This document shows positions 1 to 8,421 of a stretch of DNA of 64,000 nt, in pieces (positions within the stretch are counted from its first letter, which is position 1; every line of letters starts with the position of its first letter). The stretch is from assembly GCF_001586275.1 (NCBI RefSeq), contig NZ_CP014545.1, forward strand, positions 2,258,501 to 2,322,500, in the 5' to 3' direction. Position numbers and translations under genes: made by a program. The notes under the pieces are model-generated. The model searched no databases, was not told the DNA's origin, and saw only the letters and a program-made list of their open reading frames with translations. This stretch comes from Sphingorhabdus sp. M41 (GTDB taxonomy: Bacteria; Pseudomonadota; Alphaproteobacteria; Sphingomonadales; Sphingomonadaceae).

Positions 1-37
1 TGCCGATCAGTTCGAGTGTGTTTGGAATGATGCTCAT
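1..37 (-). CDS. Probable cysteine synthase-like PLP enzyme, N-terminal 12 residues only
   Basis: An ATG at 37 on the reverse strand opens a frame that leaves the window at the left edge. The visible residues are MSIIPNTLELIG. The run NTLELIG resembles the opening of O-acetylserine sulfhydrylase/cysteine synthase family proteins, which usually continue with NTPLV around the PLP site. That continuation lies outside the window, so the family call rests on seven residues and is tentative. The gene is divergent from the crotonase gene at 216. Confidence 0.4.
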   Translation of the reverse strand, partial: MSIIPNTLELIG

Positions 38-53
38 ACACCAATACATAGTG

Positions 54-69
54 CGCGCGATTTCGCGCG
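54..69. repeat. Short perfect GC-rich hairpin
   Basis: CGCGCGA-TT-TCGCGCG is a perfect 7-bp inverted repeat with a 2-nt loop, in the gap between the divergent genes starting at 37 (minus) and 216 (plus). A second small AAGCTT-based dyad followed by a T run lies at about 72-87. This could be a structural element or part of the divergent promoter region. Nothing else is recognisable in 38-215. Confidence 0.35.
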
Positions 70-215
70 GCAAGCTTGAAGCTTTTTTAGGCCCAATAGC
101 ATTGCTTTAGTCGAGCATCGGCTGCCTTGAATCCAGAAAATTGCCAGTACGCAGCAGAAGATTATCATGCTAGGCGCATCGAAACTTCTGGTTTGAAACA
201 AGGAATGACAGCATC

Positions 216-1067
216 ATGGTTGAGAAAAAATATGAATGTTTCGATGTCGAAATAGAAAATGGCATCGCTCATATCCGGATGAACCGGCCGGAAAAACTCA
301 ACAGCATGAACAAGGCATTCTGGAATGATCTGCCGGAAATTGTCGAAGACATCGATATCAACGCCCGCGCGCGGGTGATCGTCATAAGCTCCACCGGCAA
401 GCATTTCTCCGCCGGCATGGATCTCTCCGTTTTCGCTCCGCAACCCGACAACAAGATCGACGGAGCCGACAAGCATGTGATTGCGGAAATGTTCCGCTCC
501 AATGTCAAACGCATCCAGCATAGTTTCAACGCACTGGAAGAAGCCCGCATCCCGGTATTGTTCGCGCTGCACGGCGGCGTCATCGGCGGCGCGATCGACA
601 TGATCAGCGCGGGTGACATACGCTGGTGCAGCAAGGATGCGATATTCTGCATTCAGGAAACCAATATCGGCATGACCGCAGATGTCGGCACCTTCCCGCG
701 CCTGCAACGCTATATCCCGGAAGGCTGGGTCAAGGAAATGGCTTATACCGGTCGCCGGATCGATGCGGCGAAAGCCAAGGAAATCGGGCTGGTCAACGAC
801 GTGTTCGAAACGCAGGAAGAATGTCTCGCCCATGTCATGGAAACCGCGAGGGAAATTGCGTCGAAATCGCCGCTAGCGATTACCGGATGCAAGGTCCTGA
901 TCAACTATGGCCGCGACCACAATACGGCGGATACGCTCGACTATATCGGCGTCTGGAACGCCGGCATGTTCCCTCCTTCGCATATTCAGGAAGCGGTCGC
1001 TGCGATGAGCGAGAAACGCGATGCGGATTTTCCCGACCTGCTGCCGCTCAGAACAACTCCGATGTAA
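216..1067 (+). CDS. Crotonase-family enzyme, delta(3,5)-delta(2,4)-dienoyl-CoA isomerase type
   Basis: This 283-residue protein has the enoyl-CoA hydratase/isomerase fold. Oxyanion-hole segments are visible as HFSAGMDL near residue 65 and GGVIGGAID near residue 115. The acid pair Glu148 and Asp156 (QETNIGMTADVGTF) has the same eight-residue spacing as the catalytic Glu/Asp of mammalian ECH1. This favours a dienoyl-CoA isomerase over a hydratase. It would act in cytosolic beta-oxidation of unsaturated fatty acids with odd-position double bonds. The start ATG has an AAGGA Shine-Dalgarno 11-15 nt upstream. The AEC transporter begins 22 bp downstream, but no functional link is evident. Exact substrate is inferred. 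Confidence 0.8.
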   Translation: MVEKKYECFDVEIENGIAHIRMNRPEKLNSMNKAFWNDLPEIVEDIDINARARVIVISSTGKHFSAGMDLSVFAPQPDNKIDGADKHVIAEMFRSNVKRIQHSFNALEEARIPVLFALHGGVIGGAIDMISAGDIRWCSKDAIFCIQETNIGMTADVGTFPRLQRYIPEGWVKEMAYTGRRIDAAKAKEIGLVNDVFETQEECLAHVMETAREIASKSPLAITGCKVLINYGRDHNTADTLDYIGVWNAGMFPPSHIQEAVAAMSEKRDADFPDLLPLRTTPM

Positions 1068-1088
1068 TTTCGCGCGCGCGAACCATCG

Positions 1089-2006
1089 ATGATAAATTTT
1101 ATATATGCCCTGATCCCGGTGGTCCTGATCACCGCATTGGGATGGTTGCTGGCGCACAGGAATTTCCTGCCCACCGAGGGCTGGCGCGCGATCGAGAGAC
1201 TGGTCTATTTCATATTCTTCCCGGCACTAATCATCAATGTGCTGGCCAGCGCCTCTTTCGAGATCGTGCCCTGGGCCATGGTGCTGGTGCTGATCGGCTC
1301 GCAACTCGCTCTCGCGTCATTGGGTTTGCTGGCAAAGCGAGCCGATGACGGACCGCGAAAGGGCTCGATCGTCCAGTCCAATGTCCGCTGGAATACGTTT
1401 GTTGGCCTGTCCATCGCCAGCGCTCTGTTCGGCGAACCGGGTCTCGCCCTCATGGCCATAGCGGTCGCGGTGCTGACTCCGACGGCCAATGTCATTTCGG
1501 TTCTGGCCCTGACCCATTTCGCCGATCAAAACGGCGAGAAAAAAACGCATGTCGTGATGGATATGATCCGCAATCCGCTGATCATCGGTTGCATGATCGG
1601 CATCGCGTTCAATCTGCTGGGCATTGCTCCGACCGGAATTGCCGAGAAAACCCTCGATATATTGGGACAGGCCACGCTTGCGCTCGGCCTTCTCGTGGTC
1701 GGCGCAGCAGTTGACCTGGAGGCATTCAAACGGGCGGGCCATAGCACATTGACATGGTCAGCCGTGCGCCTGGCCGGCTTGCCACTCGTCGCACTGGCTG
1801 CAGGATTGCTCTTCAGCCTCCCCGCAGACAGCCTTGCCATTGTCGTGATAGCCGCTGCCACACCGACCGCGAGCAGCGGCTATATATTGGCACGGCAACT
1901 CGGCGGTGATGCGACTTTGTCAGCCAATCTTATCGCTGTGCAGACAGTGTTTTCGGTGGTGTCCATGCCGGCCATCTACGCGCTCTATTTGCTGGCTCAA
2001 GCCTGA
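1089..2006 (+). CDS. AEC (auxin efflux carrier) family transporter
   Basis: This 305-residue, very hydrophobic protein has about ten predicted membrane segments. It starts with an N-terminal helix (ALIPVVLITALGWLLA) and ends with the family-typical final pair after a TPTASSGYILARQLGG segment (about residues 257-272). AEC/BART-superfamily proteins are inner-membrane secondary carriers, often for dicarboxylates such as malate. Substrate cannot be read from sequence. The ATG overlaps no neighbour, and the Shine-Dalgarno is weak. It lies just downstream of the crotonase gene and converges with the GST gene 20 bp away. Confidence 0.85.
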   Translation: MINFIYALIPVVLITALGWLLAHRNFLPTEGWRAIERLVYFIFFPALIINVLASASFEIVPWAMVLVLIGSQLALASLGLLAKRADDGPRKGSIVQSNVRWNTFVGLSIASALFGEPGLALMAIAVAVLTPTANVISVLALTHFADQNGEKKTHVVMDMIRNPLIIGCMIGIAFNLLGIAPTGIAEKTLDILGQATLALGLLVVGAAVDLEAFKRAGHSTLTWSAVRLAGLPLVALAAGLLFSLPADSLAIVVIAAATPTASSGYILARQLGGDATLSANLIAVQTVFSVVSMPAIYALYLLAQA

Positions 2007-2025
2007 GAAACCCGCTTGACCGAGC

Positions 2026-2724
2026 CTAGCTCAGGTCGAATTTCTCCGGCACAATTTTCGCCAATATCCTGTCGCAGCCTTCATTATTGCGCTGAAAGCA
2101 GTCATGCGCTCTCATCGCTTGATAATGCGCGACCAGCGCTGGCCAGCGGGATTTGTCGGGCAGGCCGGCAAGCATGTCGGTCTGGGCAATCTGGCTGGCG
2201 ACCGCTATGTCGGCAATGGTGATCGTCTCGCCGATGAAATGGGCGCGGCCGTCGAGATAATGTTCGAGATAGTCCCACAGCGGCGGCAGCTTTTCATTCC
2301 AGGTCTTGCGCGCCGTTTCGATATCCGGCTCCTTGCGCTGGAACAGATTGAAGATGATCGGCCGGAACAGTCCCATGCCACCGGCCATCGCCATGCCGGT
2401 GTCGGCATATTCCTCCAGCCACAGCGCCCGGCCAAGGTCGAATGCATCGGCAGGATAGACCGCCGGGTCGGGCTGCCGCTTTTCCAGATAGCCGCAAATC
2501 GCCGAACTGTCGGTGATCGTTCCGGCAGGACCGTCCTCGGCAATATCCCGGTCGCGCAGCGAGGGAATGCGGCCTAGCGGGCTGATTTCCTTGTACCAGT
2601 CCGGCATGCCCATGACATTGACGTCCTCGCAATCATAGTCGAGCCCCTTGAGCGCCATCACCGCCTCTACCTTGCGCTGGAAGGGGGACAGAGGCGAGCC
2701 GTAAAGAACGAGCGATGCGGTCAT
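2026..2724 (-). CDS. Glutathione S-transferase family protein
   Basis: The 232-residue protein has an N-terminal thioredoxin-like domain (YGSPLSPFQRKVEAVMALKG, with Ser rather than Cys at the active-site loop). A 'GRIPSLRDRD' cis-Pro segment follows, then a DSSAICGYLE glutathione-binding motif, and an all-helical C-terminal domain containing ETITIADIAVASQ. These are typical cytosolic GST features; substrate is unknown. I start at MTASLVLYG because an AGGAG box lies just upstream. The open frame extends to 2910, but that extension is translated intergenic repeat sequence. It converges with the AEC transporter gene. Confidence 0.85.
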   Translation of the reverse strand: MTASLVLYGSPLSPFQRKVEAVMALKGLDYDCEDVNVMGMPDWYKEISPLGRIPSLRDRDIAEDGPAGTITDSSAICGYLEKRQPDPAVYPADAFDLGRALWLEEYADTGMAMAGGMGLFRPIIFNLFQRKEPDIETARKTWNEKLPPLWDYLEHYLDGRAHFIGETITIADIAVASQIAQTDMLAGLPDKSRWPALVAHYQAMRAHDCFQRNNEGCDRILAKIVPEKFDLS

Positions 2725-2779
2725 GGGTGTGTTTCTCCTGATGTTTGGACGTTCCATGCCGGATTGACTGGAGATTGGG

Positions 2780-2960
2780 AAGCCCTCTCCCCCAAGGAAG
2801 AGGGTAAAAGGGTGAAGGGGGAATATTTCCTCCCTGAAGCGAAGCTTTGGGGAGGGGGACCGCGCGTAGCGTGGTGGAAGGGGCCCTCCGTCAGTCCTCC
2901 GGACTGCCACCTCCCCATTGCTGCGGAACAGGGAGGAAATATCGCCACCACCCCCCCCCC
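2780..2960. repeat. Intergenic inverted-repeat element with poly-C tract
   Basis: Within the roughly 410-bp gene-free stretch 2725-3137, the arms ATATTTCCTCCCTG (2823-2836) and CAGGGAGGAAATAT (2929-2942) are perfect 14-bp inverted repeats. Inner GGGGAGG/CCTCCCC pairing would extend a long hairpin. A run of ten C residues occupies 2951-2960. The outer text (CCCTCTCCCCCAAGG, AAGAGGGTAAAAGGGTG) resembles the other hairpin elements in this window. No coding signal is credible here. Confidence 0.7.
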
Positions 2961-3071
2961 TCGCCTGTCATGATCTCTTCCCTCCACTCCGCCATCATCG
3001 CCCTCTTTCCTGTTTGAACGCCGCTTGCAGCAAATTTCACTCGCTTGGCCGACTCCCCGCAAATTAAGAAT

Positions 3072-3086
3072 TGATATATTATATCA
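3072..3086. promoter_or_regulatory. AT-rich palindrome upstream of ZnuD-like receptor, candidate Zur operator
   Basis: TGATATA-T-TATATCA is a perfect 7-bp dyad followed by ATAAC, 52 bp before the TTG start of the receptor. Zur boxes in proteobacteria are AT-rich palindromes of comparable length. The downstream gene has features of zinc-uptake receptors. The assignment to Zur is inference; an A/T-rich promoter element is the alternative. Confidence 0.4.
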
Positions 3087-3137
3087 TAACCCCTATCTAA
3101 GGGTCAGTTTCCATCCCCCAATATAGAAGAGAAGCTC

Positions 3138-5267
3138 TTGTCCCACAGAAAATTCCTGATTTCCGCCGCGATCCTGATATTGCCCGCCGCACCCGCTTTG
3201 GCGCAAACGGAAGACACCGCCGAACAGCGTACCAGCGGACTGTCCGACGATTTCCATGATGATGACATGATCGTCGTCACCGCGCCCTATGTCGATCAGC
3301 TTGATCTGCTGGCGGGGACCTCGGCGCTGTCGGGCGATGAGCTGGCGGAAGATTTACGCGGCCAGATTGGCGACAGTCTGACCAGCCTGCCCGGCGTGTC
3401 ATCCACTTCCTTCTCTCCCGGCGCATCGCGCCCGGTCTTGCGCGGCTTTCAGGGCCCAAGAGTCCGCGTGCTGACCGACGGCATCGGCTCGCTCGACGCC
3501 TCCAACACTTCGGTCGATCACGCGGTGACGATTGATCCCCTGACCGCCCAGCGGGTGGAGATATTGCGCGGCCCTGCCGTGCTGCTGTTCGGCGGCGATG
3601 CCATTGGCGGAGCTGTCAATGTCATCGACAAGCGCATTCCCCGCGATATTCCCGATGATGCCGTGCATCTCGACGCGGTCGGCGGCTATGGCAGCGCAGC
3701 CGATGACTGGAGCATAGCCGGATCGGTCGATGTTCCGCTGACCCCCAAGCTCGTGATTCATGCCGACGGCAGCTTCCGCGACACGGGTGATGTCCGGGTG
3801 CCGGGCTATATTCTGTCACCCACGTTGCGGGCAGACGTGCTGGCGGACGCGGCAGAGGAACTTGAAGAAGGCCATGTTGATGAGGCCGCAGAACTGACCG
3901 AAGCCGCCAACCAGTCCGGCCATGTGCCCAACAGCGCCAGCCGCACGCAAACGGCGGGAGCGGGCATTGCCTATATCGACGATGGCGGCAATCTCGGTTT
4001 CTCGGTGAGCTATTATGATACCGATTACGGCGTTCCGGCACGCCCCGGAGCCGGCCATGCGCATGACGACCCGGGAGCCGGGGAAGAGGAGGAAGGACCG
4101 GTAACCATCGGCCTCGAACAGATACGCGCCGATCTGCGCGGCGGCGTGAACATGGGCGGTTTTTTCGAAGCCCTGAACTTCCGCGCGGGCTATAGCGACT
4201 ATGAACATACCGAATTTGAAGGCGACGAGATCGGCACGGTCTTTTCCGTCTCCGGCATCGAAGCACGCGCCGAGCTGGTCCAGGCCGACCATGATGGCTG
4301 GCGCGGGGTGATAGGCACCCAGATACTCGCCCGCGATTTCAATGCCATTGGTGCCGAAGCCTTCGTACCCAAGAACAGCATCGAAAGCTGGGCTTTCTTC
4401 ACTGTCCAGGAAGCCGATCTCGGCGATATCGAGCTGGAAGGCGCGCTGCGCTTTGACCAGACGACAGTCTCGGCCAACAGCCTCAATTTCGACCGCAGCT
4501 TCAATACGGTTTCCGGTGCTCTGGGCGTGGCCTACGCGCCGGAGGACGGGGCACTGAAGATCGGCGCGAATGTCTCGCGGTCCGAACGCGCACCATCGGC
4601 AGAGGAACTGCTGTCCAGCGGTCCCCATATCGCCACTCAGGCCTTCGAGATCGGCAATCCCGATTTCACCACGGAGAAAAGCTGGGGCGGCGAGCTTTAT
4701 GCGCGCTGGGACAGCGACGACGTCCAGCTCAGCGCGACCATCTACAGCAATTTTTTCAAGGACTATATTTTCGAAGCGGAAACCGGTGCGGAAGAAGACG
4801 GCTTGCCGGTATTCCAGTATTTTCAGCGCGATGCGACCTATTATGGTTTCGAGGCTTCGGCATCTGCCGTCGTCGCTCGTGTGGGTGACTTCGATCTGAT
4901 TGCCGATGGCGTGGCCGACTATGTCCGCGCCAAAATCAGCGATGCCGGCGGAGCGGTTCCGCGCATCCCGCCATTGCGTTTGCTTGGCGGGATCAAGGCG
5001 CATAGCGACAATCTTGATCTGCGCGCCGAAGTCGAATGGTCCGATAGCCAGAGAAAAGTGGCGGCCTTTGAAACCCCGACCGATGGCTTCACCATGGTCA
5101 ACGCTTCGGCGGCATGGCGACCCTTCGGCAAGGAGGGTGGCGTAACCCTGCTCGCTTCGGCCAACAATATTTTTGACGTGGATGACCGTCGTCATGCCTC
5201 GTTCACTAAAGACTATGTACCTCTGTCCGGTCGTGATATTCGCGTAAGTGCAAAGTTTAGTTTTTAG
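3138..5267 (+). CDS. ZnuD-like TonB-dependent outer-membrane receptor
   Basis: The protein has 709 residues. A signal peptide ends near AAPALAQ (residue 23). A TonB-box-like stretch (MIVVTAP) is followed by a plug domain (about 45-155) with the RVEILRGPAVLLFGGDAIGGAVN signature region, and then a 22-strand-type barrel ending in Phe (AKFSF). Two loops are rich in His, Asp and Glu, at about residues 237-260 and 307-322 (HAHDDPGAGEEEEG). Acidic/His-rich extracellular loops occur in zinc receptors such as ZnuD. Metal uptake is therefore likely; zinc is inferred. The start codon is TTG, with a purine-rich AGAAGAGAAG box. An entericidin-like gene follows 11 bp downstream. Confidence 0.8.
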   Translation: MSHRKFLISAAILILPAAPALAQTEDTAEQRTSGLSDDFHDDDMIVVTAPYVDQLDLLAGTSALSGDELAEDLRGQIGDSLTSLPGVSSTSFSPGASRPVLRGFQGPRVRVLTDGIGSLDASNTSVDHAVTIDPLTAQRVEILRGPAVLLFGGDAIGGAVNVIDKRIPRDIPDDAVHLDAVGGYGSAADDWSIAGSVDVPLTPKLVIHADGSFRDTGDVRVPGYILSPTLRADVLADAAEELEEGHVDEAAELTEAANQSGHVPNSASRTQTAGAGIAYIDDGGNLGFSVSYYDTDYGVPARPGAGHAHDDPGAGEEEEGPVTIGLEQIRADLRGGVNMGGFFEALNFRAGYSDYEHTEFEGDEIGTVFSVSGIEARAELVQADHDGWRGVIGTQILARDFNAIGAEAFVPKNSIESWAFFTVQEADLGDIELEGALRFDQTTVSANSLNFDRSFNTVSGALGVAYAPEDGALKIGANVSRSERAPSAEELLSSGPHIATQAFEIGNPDFTTEKSWGGELYARWDSDDVQLSATIYSNFFKDYIFEAETGAEEDGLPVFQYFQRDATYYGFEASASAVVARVGDFDLIADGVADYVRAKISDAGGAVPRIPPLRLLGGIKAHSDNLDLRAEVEWSDSQRKVAAFETPTDGFTMVNASAAWRPFGKEGGVTLLASANNIFDVDDRRHASFTKDYVPLSGRDIRVSAKFSF

Positions 5268-5278
5268 GATATTTTGAA

Positions 5279-5404
5279 ATGCAGAAAATTACCGCAGCAA
5301 TCTTGATTTCTACAATGGTTCTCCTCAGCGCCTGTGCGACCGTCAAGGGTGTCGGCAAGGACATTGAATCGGTTGGCCAGGCTGGCCAGGATGCGATTGA
5401 CTAG
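5279..5404 (+). CDS. Entericidin A/B-family small lipoprotein
   Basis: This is a 41-residue ORF. Its product begins MQKITAAILISTMVLLSACATV and continues with a short polar tail containing GVGKDIESVGQAG. The lipobox LLSAC predicts lipidation at Cys19. The tail matches the entericidin family (ECN lipoproteins), small envelope peptides linked in E. coli to bacteriolysis and its antidote. It lies 11 bp after the receptor gene, so it may be co-transcribed. Only one copy is present, without a neighbouring EcnA/EcnB partner. Function here is inferred from family only. Confidence 0.75.
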   Translation: MQKITAAILISTMVLLSACATVKGVGKDIESVGQAGQDAID

Positions 5405-5502
5405 AAGAGCTTTTATCGTGCTCTGCCCTTGATGCGAGGCTGCTCTGGTGACAAATGATTGTTATCCAGCGCGCCGCGTCAAGGGCGGGGCACAACATCG
5501 CT

Positions 5503-6279
5503 CTAGGACGAAACTATTTCGCTTTTCTTGCGCTCGGTGAACCACATGATCAAGAGCGAAACCTCGTAAAGCAGGATCAGCGGAATCCCCAGCATCAGCT
5601 GCGACACCACATCCGGTGGAGTCAGGATCGCCGCCACCGCAAAGGCTCCGACAATCATATAGCGGCGTATGCCCTTTAGCTGCTGCCTGCTCACGATTCC
5701 CGCCCGGTTGAGCAACAAAAGCAGCACCGGAAGCTGAAAACATACACCGAAGGCGAGAATGAACTGCATTACCAGCGAGAGATAATCGCCCATTGCCGGC
5801 AGGGCTTCCTGTTGCAAGCCACCGACCGGCCCTTCAAATCCCAGAAAAAACCGAAATGCAGTCGGCATGACGATGAAATAGGCGAGCGATGCGCCGGCCA
5901 TGAACAATAGCGGCGTGGCAATCAGGAACGGCAGAAATGCTTTCTTCTCTTTGGCATAAAGGCCTGGCGCGACAAAGGCCCAAAGCTGGTTGGAAATGAT
6001 CGGAAAGGCGAGGAAAAAGGCCGCGAACATCGCCACCTTGATCTCGACAAAAAAAGCCTCGTAGAGCTTGGTGTAGATCAGCTTCCCTTCGCCGGCGGGA
6101 AATGCGTCGGTCAGCGGCTGGACAAGTATGCCGAAAATCTCGTCGGCAAAAAATATGCTGACCAGGAAAGCCACGGTCAACGCAGCCACCGACCAGAGCA
6201 GACGCTGGCGCAACTCGATCAGATGCTCGATTAGCGGGGCCTTGCTTTCGTCAAGGTCCGGCTTGCTTTGATCATTCAT
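5503..6279 (-). CDS. tatC: Twin-arginine translocase subunit TatC
   Basis: The 258-residue inner-membrane protein has six predicted membrane helices. The cytoplasmic N-terminal signature HLIELRQRLLWS and the periplasmic/first-loop region typical of TatC are visible. With TatB it forms the receptor for folded precursors carrying twin-arginine signals. It overlaps tatB by 4 bp (ATGA-type), which supports translational coupling. It is the last gene of the argS-SPOR-nagZ-scpA-scpB-tatA-tatB-tatC unit. The 98 bp downstream to the entericidin gene contain no convincing terminator. Confidence 0.97.
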   Translation of the reverse strand: MNDQSKPDLDESKAPLIEHLIELRQRLLWSVAALTVAFLVSIFFADEIFGILVQPLTDAFPAGEGKLIYTKLYEAFFVEIKVAMFAAFFLAFPIISNQLWAFVAPGLYAKEKKAFLPFLIATPLLFMAGASLAYFIVMPTAFRFFLGFEGPVGGLQQEALPAMGDYLSLVMQFILAFGVCFQLPVLLLLLNRAGIVSRQQLKGIRRYMIVGAFAVAAILTPPDVVSQLMLGIPLILLYEVSLLIMWFTERKKSEIVSS

Positions 6280-6644
6280 GGCTTGGAATCGCTCGCGGGC
6301 GGCAGATCGGGCCGGTCATCCACTGGATTGGACGGTTCGGCAATATCTGCGGGAGGCCCGTCGAGCGGTTCCATCCTCGGTTCATCTGCAACATTATCAT
6401 CGGGGAGCGCGGGATATTCGCTCATGATCCGTTCGTTTTCCGACGCCCATTTCTTTTCCATTTCCTGAAGCTCGGCTTCACGGACCATGGCATCCAGCCC
6501 GGTGCGAAAATTGGCCATTATGCCACGCCCCTTGGCCATCCATTTGCCCGCCGTCGCCAGCGCGCGCGGCAATTCCTTCGGTCCGATGACGACAGTGGCA
6601 ATGATCGCGATAATCGCGATCTCGGATATGGAAAGGTCAAACAT
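6276..6644 (-). CDS. tatB: Sec-independent translocase subunit TatB
   Basis: The 122-residue protein has one N-terminal membrane helix (ISEIAIIAIIATVVIGPKEL, with the conserved Glu and GPKELP hinge). An amphipathic helix and a charged, Pro-rich C-terminal tail follow. TatB pairs with TatC to recognise Tat substrates at the inner membrane. It is longer than TatA and carries the GPKELP element rather than FGRGRIS, which separates the two paralogues. It lies between tatA and tatC on the same strand, 35 bp after tatA. Confidence 0.95.
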   Translation of the reverse strand: MFDLSISEIAIIAIIATVVIGPKELPRALATAGKWMAKGRGIMANFRTGLDAMVREAELQEMEKKWASENERIMSEYPALPDDNVADEPRMEPLDGPPADIAEPSNPVDDRPDLPPASDSKP

Positions 6645-6679
6645 ATATTATGCGGCCCTGAATTTAGAGGCCGGCCTGA

Positions 6680-6910
6680 TCAAACAGCCGTTTTATCTGT
6701 GGTCTTGCTACTATCGGCTGACGTATCGCCGGTCTTGCTGTCAATCTTCGGGGGAGGATTAGCAGCATTTGCTTCTTCCTCGGTGATTCCCTTTTTAAAG
6801 GAACGGATGCCCTTGCCGACATCGCCCATCATTTCGGAAATCCGGCCGCGGCCAAACAAAATCAGAACCAGCGCCGCTACAATTAAAATCTGCCAAACAC
6901 TCGGTTGCAT
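6680..6910 (-). CDS. tatA: Sec-independent translocase subunit TatA
   Basis: The 76-residue protein has a single N-terminal membrane helix ([20 protein letters not shown]). This is followed by an amphipathic helix ([16 protein letters not shown]) and a hydrophilic tail. The FGxGRI hinge is diagnostic for TatA/E, the pore-forming or membrane-weakening oligomeric subunit of the Tat system. It is preceded on the same strand by scpB (25 bp gap) and followed by tatB. Confidence 0.96.
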   Translation of the reverse strand: MQPSVWQILIVAALVLILFGRGRISEMMGDVGKGIRSFKKGITEEEANAANPPPKIDSKTGDTSADSSKTTDKTAV

Positions 6911-6935
6911 GCGATATTCTCCTTAGGCGCTCTAT

Positions 6936-7643
6936 TTAAGCGCTTTCGATCTGGTTTTCCAGCAAAACACCATCATCATCTGCAAAGTCTCGCTCTTCGG
7001 ACTCTTCAGCCGCCTGGTCAGCATCCGCTTCCGCTTCGGCGTCCAGTTCCATTTGCTCCAGCACAAGATCGACAGGATCCAGCAATCCCGCGGCTTTCAG
7101 GTCATCGATGCCGGGCAGATCCCTGCGACTGTGCAATCCGAAATGGGTCAGAAACTCTGCGGTGGTCGCATAAATTAAAGGCCTGCCGGGCACTTCGCGA
7201 CGGCCGGCCGGACGCACCCATCCCGATTCCATCAACACGTCAAGCGTGCCCTTGGCAACCTGCACACCGCGGATGGCTTCAATTTCGGCACGGCTGACCG
7301 GTTCATGATAGGCAATGATCGCCAGCGTCTCCATGCCGGCGCGGCTGAGCTTGCGCATTTCCGCCCGTTCGCGGCGCAGCAGATGCGAGAGATCCTGCGC
7401 AGTCTGGAAATGCCAGCGATCTCCGGTTTTGATCAGTACTATGCCGCGATGTTGAAAATCATCCTGCAAGTCCGCCAATATCCGCCGAATATCCAGCTCT
7501 TCGCCAACATAGGCCCTGATATCAGCGATCGTCATCGGCTTTTCGGAAGCAAAAAGCGTCGCCTCGACCGCACGTTTGCCGATATCCAATGCCTCGGGCA
7601 TTGCTTCGATCAGGCTGGTGTCTTCGCTGTCATGTTCACCCAT
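6936..7643 (-). CDS. scpB: SMC-Scp condensin subunit ScpB
   Basis: The 235-residue protein matches ScpB: two winged-helix domains (about residues 20-185), including LSRAGMETLAIIAYHEPVSR and GRPLIYATTAEFLTHFGL. A strongly acidic C-terminal tail rich in Glu/Asp/Ala follows. ScpB dimers bind ScpA and the SMC head domains in chromosome condensation and segregation. It overlaps scpA by 8 bp, which suggests coupled translation of the two subunits. Confidence 0.95.
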   Translation of the reverse strand: MGEHDSEDTSLIEAMPEALDIGKRAVEATLFASEKPMTIADIRAYVGEELDIRRILADLQDDFQHRGIVLIKTGDRWHFQTAQDLSHLLRRERAEMRKLSRAGMETLAIIAYHEPVSRAEIEAIRGVQVAKGTLDVLMESGWVRPAGRREVPGRPLIYATTAEFLTHFGLHSRRDLPGIDDLKAAGLLDPVDLVLEQMELDAEAEADADQAAEESEERDFADDDGVLLENQIESA

Positions 7644-8421
7644 GTGTCGTCGCCTTTATCCTGAGCGGTGCGAAACTTTCTTCCTGCTGCAATTCCAGCT
7701 TTCCCTGCCGGGCCAGTTCCAGCGTCGCGAGAAAACTGGATGCGAGCGCCGATTTACGCAGTTCGGGCGGCGCGCCGGGGGGCAGGAAATGCCTTATATC
7801 CATCCAGTCGATCGCTTCGCCGAGCATCATCGAGACCCGGGCCAGCGCATCCTCCAGCGTCATCACCATCCGCTGCCGGACGATATGGATGGCGGGCGCA
7901 CCGCGGACTTTCACGCGGGAGTAAGCGGCAATCAGATCATAATATTCCGCCTGCCACTGCCGGTCCTTGACCACCCGCAGCCCTTCCGGTGCGCCGCGCA
8001 TGAACACGTCGCGACCAATTCGGTCCCGAGCCAGCAGCCGCGCACCCGATTCCCGCATCGCGTTCAACCGCTCCAGCCGCATCTGCAGCCGCAGCGCCAG
8101 TTCTTCCGGCGACGGTTCGATTTCCGGATCGCGGGGCAGCAACAGCCCCGATTTCAAATAGGTCAGCCAGGCCGCCATCACCAGATAATCGGCCGCCAGT
8201 TCCAGCCGCAACGTCTGGGCACTGGCGATATATTTGAGATATTCCTGCACCAGTTCGAGAATCGAGATCTCGCGCAGATCGACCTTCTGGTTGCGGGCCA
8301 ATGCGAGCAGCAGATCGAGCGGCCCTTCCCAGCCGTCTATGTTCAGGGTCAGCGACCCTTCTTCGGATGCCGCCGGTTCCGGGGGAAAGAAGAATCCTTC
8401 ATTCTCCGGTTCGTCGCTCAT
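7636..8421 (-). CDS. scpA: SMC-Scp condensin subunit ScpA (kleisin)
   Basis: The 261-residue kleisin-like protein carries the family core IDGWEGPLDLLLALARNQKVDL near its N-terminus, LELAADYLVMAAWLTYLKS, and a C-terminal winged-helix region that contacts the other SMC head. It bridges SMC ATPase heads in the bacterial condensin. It starts 4 bp inside the end of nagZ and overlaps scpB, so nagZ-scpA-scpB is a translationally linked string. Confidence 0.95.
   Translation of the reverse strand: MSDEPENEGFFFPPEPAASEEGSLTLNIDGWEGPLDLLLALARNQKVDLREISILELVQEYLKYIASAQTLRLELAADYLVMAAWLTYLKSGLLLPRDPEIEPSPEELALRLQMRLERLNAMRESGARLLARDRIGRDVFMRGAPEGLRVVKDRQWQAEYYDLIAAYSRVKVRGAPAIHIVRQRMVMTLEDALARVSMMLGEAIDWMDIRHFLPPGAPPELRKSALASSFLATLELARQGKLELQQEESFAPLRIKATTHG

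Noticed and set aside
2725-2910. N-terminal extension of the GST frame
   Set aside because: The extra 62 residues are translated from the hairpin repeat element, and the AGGAG box supports the ATG at 2724.
2949-2960. Poly-C tract as a phase-variation switch for the receptor at 3138
   Set aside because: It is about 180 bp from the start codon and inside a repeat element, not in a reading frame or between -35 and -10 boxes that I can identify.
3816-5195. A 459-codon open frame on the minus strand
   Set aside because: Antisense to the ZnuD-like receptor; shadow frame.
5405-5502. Bidirectional terminator between the entericidin gene and tatC
   Set aside because: Only a 5-bp AGAGC/GCTCT stem without a T run is visible.
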